From: an uncultured Eubacteriales bacterium
GTDB lineage: Bacteria > Bacillota > Clostridia > Lachnospirales > Lachnospiraceae
Assembly (NCBI GenBank): GCA_900313775.1
Contig: OMSP01000263.1
Location: forward strand, 1-16,541
Reading direction: 5' to 3'
DNA length: 16,541 nucleotides
Shown here: positions 14,022-16,541 of the stretch, piece by piece
Layout of the letters: every line of letters starts with the position of its first letter
Position numbering within the stretch: the first letter of the stretch is position 1
Position numbers and translations under genes: made by a program
Notes under the pieces: model-generated
Told to the model about the DNA's origin: nothing
Databases searched by the model: none
Seen by the model: the letters and a program-made list of their open reading frames with translations, nothing else

Positions 14022-14850
14022 AGACATCAAACTGCTGGCCTTCGACCTGGACGGAACGCTGGTGACCGATGACAAACGGTTGACGGAGCGCACCCGCCGG
14101 GCTCTGCAGGCAGCCTCGGACAGCGGTATCGAGACGGTCATTGCGACCGGCAGACCGATCACTGCTGTACCGGAAGAGATCAAAGGACAGCCGTGTTTCC
14201 GCTATGCGGTCAGCACGGACGGAGCGCGGATCGAGGATCTGCAGAGCGGGAAGATCCTGCATCAGGCATATATCCCGCAACGGCTGGTCCGCCCGATCTA
14301 TGAGATCTTCGATCATTACGATGTGGTAAAGGAGATCTATATCGACGGTACCGGCTATATATCAGAACCGCAGCTTGAAAACCTGCGGGACTATGTGCCC
14401 AATCAGGCTGTGCACGATTATGTCCTCAGGACGAGAAAAGTCGTGCCGGATATCCGGGCATTGATGGATCAGGACATTGAGAAGGCTCATGCGCTGTTTA
14501 AGACAGAGGAGGACCGTCGAGACGCTATCCGGCGTTTCGAGGAGACAGGAGAAGGACTGTCATTGTCCGACGCCTTTCCGATCAACCTGGAAGTCAGCGC
14601 ACCGGGAGTCGACAAGGGAGCTGCGTTAAAGATCCTTGGAGAAATGCTCGGGATCACGACAGCACAGATGATGGCCTTCGGCGACAGTACCAACGACGCG
14701 GCGATGCTCTCGGCGGTCGGCACTTCGGTCTGTATGGCCAACGGCAACCCGAAGATGAAGGAGCAGGCCGATATCATCGCTCCCTCCAATGAGGAGGACG
14801 GCGTGGCTCAGGTGATCGAGAAATATGTGCTCGGACCTGATTGCCAGTGA
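14008..14850 (+). CDS. HAD-superfamily phosphatase of the Cof type
   Basis: This 280-residue protein has all four HAD motifs: DLDGT at 13-17 with nucleophile D13 and acid D15, T47 in ATGRP, K203 (VDKGAAL) and GDSTND at 225-230 with metal-binding D226 and D230. The cap between motifs II and III is the IIB (Cof) type. Such enzymes hydrolyse sugar phosphates, FMN or other small phosphate esters in the cytoplasm; the substrate here cannot be named. The start is most likely TTG at 14008, directly after an in-frame TGA; it overlaps rplQ by 14 bases, has no good ribosome binding site and so is probably coupled to rplQ. It is not a usual member of the alpha operon. Confidence 0.92.
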   Translation: MSSCKDIKLLAFDLDGTLVTDDKRLTERTRRALQAASDSGIETVIATGRPITAVPEEIKGQPCFRYAVSTDGARIEDLQSGKILHQAYIPQRLVRPIYEIFDHYDVVKEIYIDGTGYISEPQLENLRDYVPNQAVHDYVLRTRKVVPDIRALMDQDIEKAHALFKTEEDRRDAIRRFEETGEGLSLSDAFPINLEVSAPGVDKGAALKILGEMLGITTAQMMAFGDSTNDAAMLSAVGTSVCMANGNPKMKEQADIIAPSNEEDGVAQVIEKYVLGPDCQ

Positions 14851-14869
14851 ACATGTTCTGTGATAGAAT
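14841..14869 (+). promoter_or_regulatory. sigma-A-type promoter of secG
   Basis: TTGCCA (14841-14846) and TAGAAT (14864-14869) are separated by 17 bases, each one base from the consensus. TG at 14861-14862 adds an extended -10. Transcription would start near 14876, about 17 bases before the secG ATG. The -35 hexamer overlaps the last codons of the HAD gene. Confidence 0.75.
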
Positions 14870-14892
14870 AAACAAGCTCTAAAGGAGATTGT

Positions 14893-15135
14893 ATGAGTGC
14901 ATTAAAAGTAATCATAGAGATTTTATTAATGATTGACTGCGTAGCCTTGACGATCATTGTGCTGGCGCAGGAGGGAAAGTCAGCCGGACTGGGTTCGATC
15001 AGCGGCATGGCAGATACCTACTGGGGACAGAACAAAGGTCGGTCCATGGAAGGAAAGCTGGTGATGATCACGCGCGTTCTCGCTGCACTGTTTTTGGTCT
15101 TCGCCGCACTGCTCAATATGAGCATGTTTTCCTGA
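14893..15135 (+). CDS. secG: Sec translocon subunit SecG
   Basis: This 80-residue membrane protein is SecG, the auxiliary subunit of the SecYEG channel that increases SecA-driven export. It has two hydrophobic helices, about residues 4-25 and 55-78. The conserved loop between them reads LAQEGKSAGLGSISGMADTYWG, the SecG signature, followed by the short basic NKGRSMEGKL. AAAGGAGAT at 14881-14889 is the ribosome binding site. The gene has its own promoter at 14841-14869 and ends before a GC-rich hairpin. In many Firmicutes secG precedes rnr and smpB; here rnr is missing and smpB comes next. Confidence 0.96.
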   Translation: MSALKVIIEILLMIDCVALTIIVLAQEGKSAGLGSISGMADTYWGQNKGRSMEGKLVMITRVLAALFLVFAALLNMSMFS

Positions 15136-15159
15136 ACGGATATGTGATGAAGCAACAAC

Positions 15160-15185
15160 GAGGCTGCCGCTTGTGCGGCGGCCTC
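15160..15185 (+). terminator. GC-rich hairpin after secG (terminator-like)
   Basis: GAGGCTGCCGC (15160-15170) pairs with GCGGCGGCCTC (15175-15185) over 11 bases with one G-T wobble, around a TTGT loop. It is followed only by ATTTA, a poor T-run. Just 12 bases separate it from the smpB ribosome binding site, leaving no room for a promoter, so it is either a leaky terminator or a 5' structure of the smpB transcript. Confidence 0.55.
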
Positions 15186-15207
15186 ATTTAACGAAGAGAA
15201 GGCATCA

Positions 15208-15675
15208 ATGGGAAAAACGGCTGAAAAATTAATTGCCAACAACAAGAAAGCCTATCACGACTATGAGATACTTGAGTCGTATGAGGCGGGCATTGCCCTG
15301 GCAGGCACAGAGGTCAAATCTCTGCGCACGGGGAAGTGCTCCATAAAAGAGGCTTTCGTGCGTATTGACGACATGCAGGCCGTAGTGTACGGTATGCATA
15401 TCAGTCCGTACGAGAAGGGCAATCTCTTCAACCGGGACCCGTTGCGTCCGCGCAAACTTCTCCTGCATAAGAGCGAGATCCGCAAACTCTTCGGAGAAGT
15501 GCAGCAGAAGGGAGTGACGATCGTGCCGCTCAAGGTCTATTTCAAAGGGCAGCACGCAAAAGTCCTGATCGGACTGGCGCGCGGTAAGAAACTCTATGAC
15601 AAGCGGCGCGATATACAGAAGAAAGATATGAAGCGGGAGGCGGAGAGAGACTTTAAAGTGAGGAATCTCGGCTGA
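15208..15675 (+). CDS. smpB: SsrA-binding protein SmpB
   Basis: This 155-residue protein is SmpB, which binds the tRNA-like part of tmRNA and delivers it to ribosomes stalled on broken mRNA. The N-terminal NKKAYHDYEILESYEAGIALAGTEVKSLR region, the HISPYEKGN motif (64-72) and ARGKKLYDKR (124-133) before the basic C-terminal tail are diagnostic. That tail inserts into the empty mRNA channel in known structures. The ribosome binding site is modest (AGAAGG, 15197-15202, five bases before the ATG). Its RNA partner ssrA begins about 800 bases downstream. The stop overlaps the next gene by one base. Confidence 0.97.
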   Translation: MGKTAEKLIANNKKAYHDYEILESYEAGIALAGTEVKSLRTGKCSIKEAFVRIDDMQAVVYGMHISPYEKGNLFNRDPLRPRKLLLHKSEIRKLFGEVQQKGVTIVPLKVYFKGQHAKVLIGLARGKKLYDKRRDIQKKDMKREAERDFKVRNLG

Positions 15676-16454
15676 TGAGAAGAAGACTTATTACCGGTAT
15701 CGCAATTCTGTTGACGGGCGCTGCCCTCCTGCTCGCTTCTTGTGGCAGTGACGGCGGCGATACGCCCGAAGAGGCAGATAAAAAAGAGACAGGTGCTGAA
15801 GAAGCAACGCAGACACCCGAAGCACCGACCGAGGACAAGGAAATGACCAACGATCCGAAACTGCTGTATATGGGACATGCGAGTATCCGCATAGTCACCG
15901 GCGAAGGCAAGGTGATCTATATTGATCCCTTTGCAGGCGATGCCTATGATCTGCCGGCAGATCTGATCCTGGTGACACATGCACACTCTGATCATACGGC
16001 TCTGGATCTGATCAAAGACCGAAGCGATGACTGCAGGGTGATCACCCAGAAAGAAGCGCTGAAGGAGAAGGACTTCGACCTGGACTATGTCAAGGTGAAA
16101 GCTGTCGAAGCCGGCAACAATAAAAACCACGATATACATGAATGTGTGGGATATGTACTGACATTCAGCAACGGCAGGAAAGTCTATGTGAGCGGAGATA
16201 CTTCGACCACCGACCAGATGTCACAGCTGGCAGACGAAGAGATCGACTATGCGTTCTTCTGTTGTGACGGAGTATACAATATGGACCTTGACGAAGCCGC
16301 GGAATGTGCTGAGCTGGTGGGGGCAAAGCACAACATCCCCTATCACATCGTCGCGGCAGATGATCCTGGCCATTTTGACAGACAGAGAGCTGAGAAGTTC
16401 AACGCGCCGAACAAAATGATCCTGGAGCCGGGAGAGGAGATCGATATAGAATAA
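15675..16454 (+). CDS. MBL-fold metallo-hydrolase lipoprotein (UlaG/UPF0173-like)
   Basis: This 259-residue protein starts with a lipoprotein signal: basic MRRR, a hydrophobic stretch (5-19) and lipobox LASC with C23 as the lipidated cysteine. A low-complexity acidic linker (24-58, rich in E, T, P) follows, then a beta-lactamase-fold domain. Metal ligands are visible as HAHSDH (102-107), H152 or H155, D175 in SGDT and H224 in the PYHIV end, the pattern of the UlaG/UPF0173 branch. It would act outside the membrane; the substrate is unknown. Its ATG overlaps the smpB TGA (TGATG), so the two genes are probably co-translated. ssrA lies directly downstream. Confidence 0.9.
   Translation: MRRRLITGIAILLTGAALLLASCGSDGGDTPEEADKKETGAEEATQTPEAPTEDKEMTNDPKLLYMGHASIRIVTGEGKVIYIDPFAGDAYDLPADLILVTHAHSDHTALDLIKDRSDDCRVITQKEALKEKDFDLDYVKVKAVEAGNNKNHDIHECVGYVLTFSNGRKVYVSGDTSTTDQMSQLADEEIDYAFFCCDGVYNMDLDEAAECAELVGAKHNIPYHIVAADDPGHFDRQRAEKFNAPNKMILEPGEEIDIE
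16447..16452 (+). promoter_or_regulatory. possible -10 element upstream of ssrA
   Basis: TAGAAT overlaps the lipoprotein stop codon and equals the secG promoter's -10. No acceptable -35 is found 16-18 bases upstream. A start near 16459 would leave a leader of about 20 bases, which RNase P would remove. An A-rich stretch (16453-16470) follows. Weak evidence. Confidence 0.25.
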
Positions 16455-16479
16455 CAAAAAGAAACAAAAATGATTCTAA

Positions 16480-16541
16480 GGGCCTGTAAAGGTTTCGACG
16501 GGGACCCTGAAGGATCGGAAGCCATCCGCAGCGTCTGACTG
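16480..16541 (+). ncRNA. ssrA: tmRNA (10Sa RNA), 5' end, truncated by the window edge
   Basis: GGGCCTG at 16480-16486 followed by AAAGGTTTCGACGGGGA (16488-16504) is the conserved 5' end of tmRNA, including the D-arm-like GGTTTCGAC. The first seven bases should form half of the acceptor stem. Only about 62 of an expected 350-400 bases are present, so the tag-peptide frame, pseudoknots and 3' end lie outside. tmRNA acts with SmpB, encoded just upstream, to release stalled ribosomes and tag the nascent chain for proteolysis. The exact first base is uncertain by one or two positions. Confidence 0.9.

Noticed and set aside
13503..14183. 226-codon minus-strand open frame opposite rplQ and the start of the HAD gene
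   Set aside because: Shadow of strongly biased coding sequence; its translation is leucine/serine-rich without domain motifs, and the plus strand encodes a clear L17.
1..16541. CRISPR arrays, transposons, prophage genes, toxin-antitoxin pairs or defence genes
   Set aside because: No regularly spaced repeats, transposase, integrase or phage motifs are visible; the window is core genome with even codon use.

Overview
The window is the downstream part of a bacterial S10-spc-alpha ribosomal protein superoperon, followed by a short secG-smpB-lipoprotein-ssrA (tmRNA) segment. Everything reads on the + strand. Gene order, strong AGGAGG-type ribosome binding sites, type-Z zinc S14, adenylate kinase with a four-cysteine lid, cysteine-poor S4 and an enlarged L17 all point to a Firmicute of the class Clostridia. 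The L2, S4, L17 and SecY sequences look most like Lachnospiraceae from memory (inference, no search was run). Base composition looks even and moderately GC-rich throughout, with no sign of a transferred segment.

Layout: (1) 1-4343, end of the S10 operon: rplC (3' part only), rplD, rplW, rplB, rpsS, rplV, rpsC, rplP, rpmC, rpsQ. (2) 4360-9688, spc operon: rplN, rplX, rplE, rpsZ (S14), rpsH, rplF, rplR, rpsE, rpmD, rplO, secY. (3) 9704-10972: adk, a small KOW-domain protein, infA, rpmJ. The usual map gene (methionine aminopeptidase) is not here. (4) 11003-14021, alpha operon: rpsM, rpsK, rpsD, rpoA, rplQ. (5) 14008-14850: a HAD/Cof-type phosphatase overlapping the end of rplQ. (6) 14841-16541: a clear sigma-A-type promoter, secG, a GC-rich hairpin, smpB, an MBL-fold lipoprotein overlapping smpB, and the 5' end of the tmRNA gene ssrA, cut by the window edge.

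The genes are packed tightly, with 1-nt stop/start overlaps at rplD/rplW, rplP/rpmC, rplO/secY and smpB/lipoprotein, an 8-nt overlap at KOW/infA and a 14-nt overlap at rplQ/HAD. I see no convincing terminator from position 1 to 15160, so long polycistronic transcripts are likely. The products act in ribosome assembly, translation initiation (IF1), transcription (RpoA), protein export (SecY, SecG) and ribosome rescue (SmpB, tmRNA).

Most of the window is textbook core genome and I found no convincing new system. The points most worth a second look are the missing map next to a retained KOW protein, the two insertions in L17, the phosphatase fused by overlap to the end of the alpha operon, and the exported metallo-hydrolase inserted between smpB and ssrA. 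No stretch longer than 85 bases lacks a gene.
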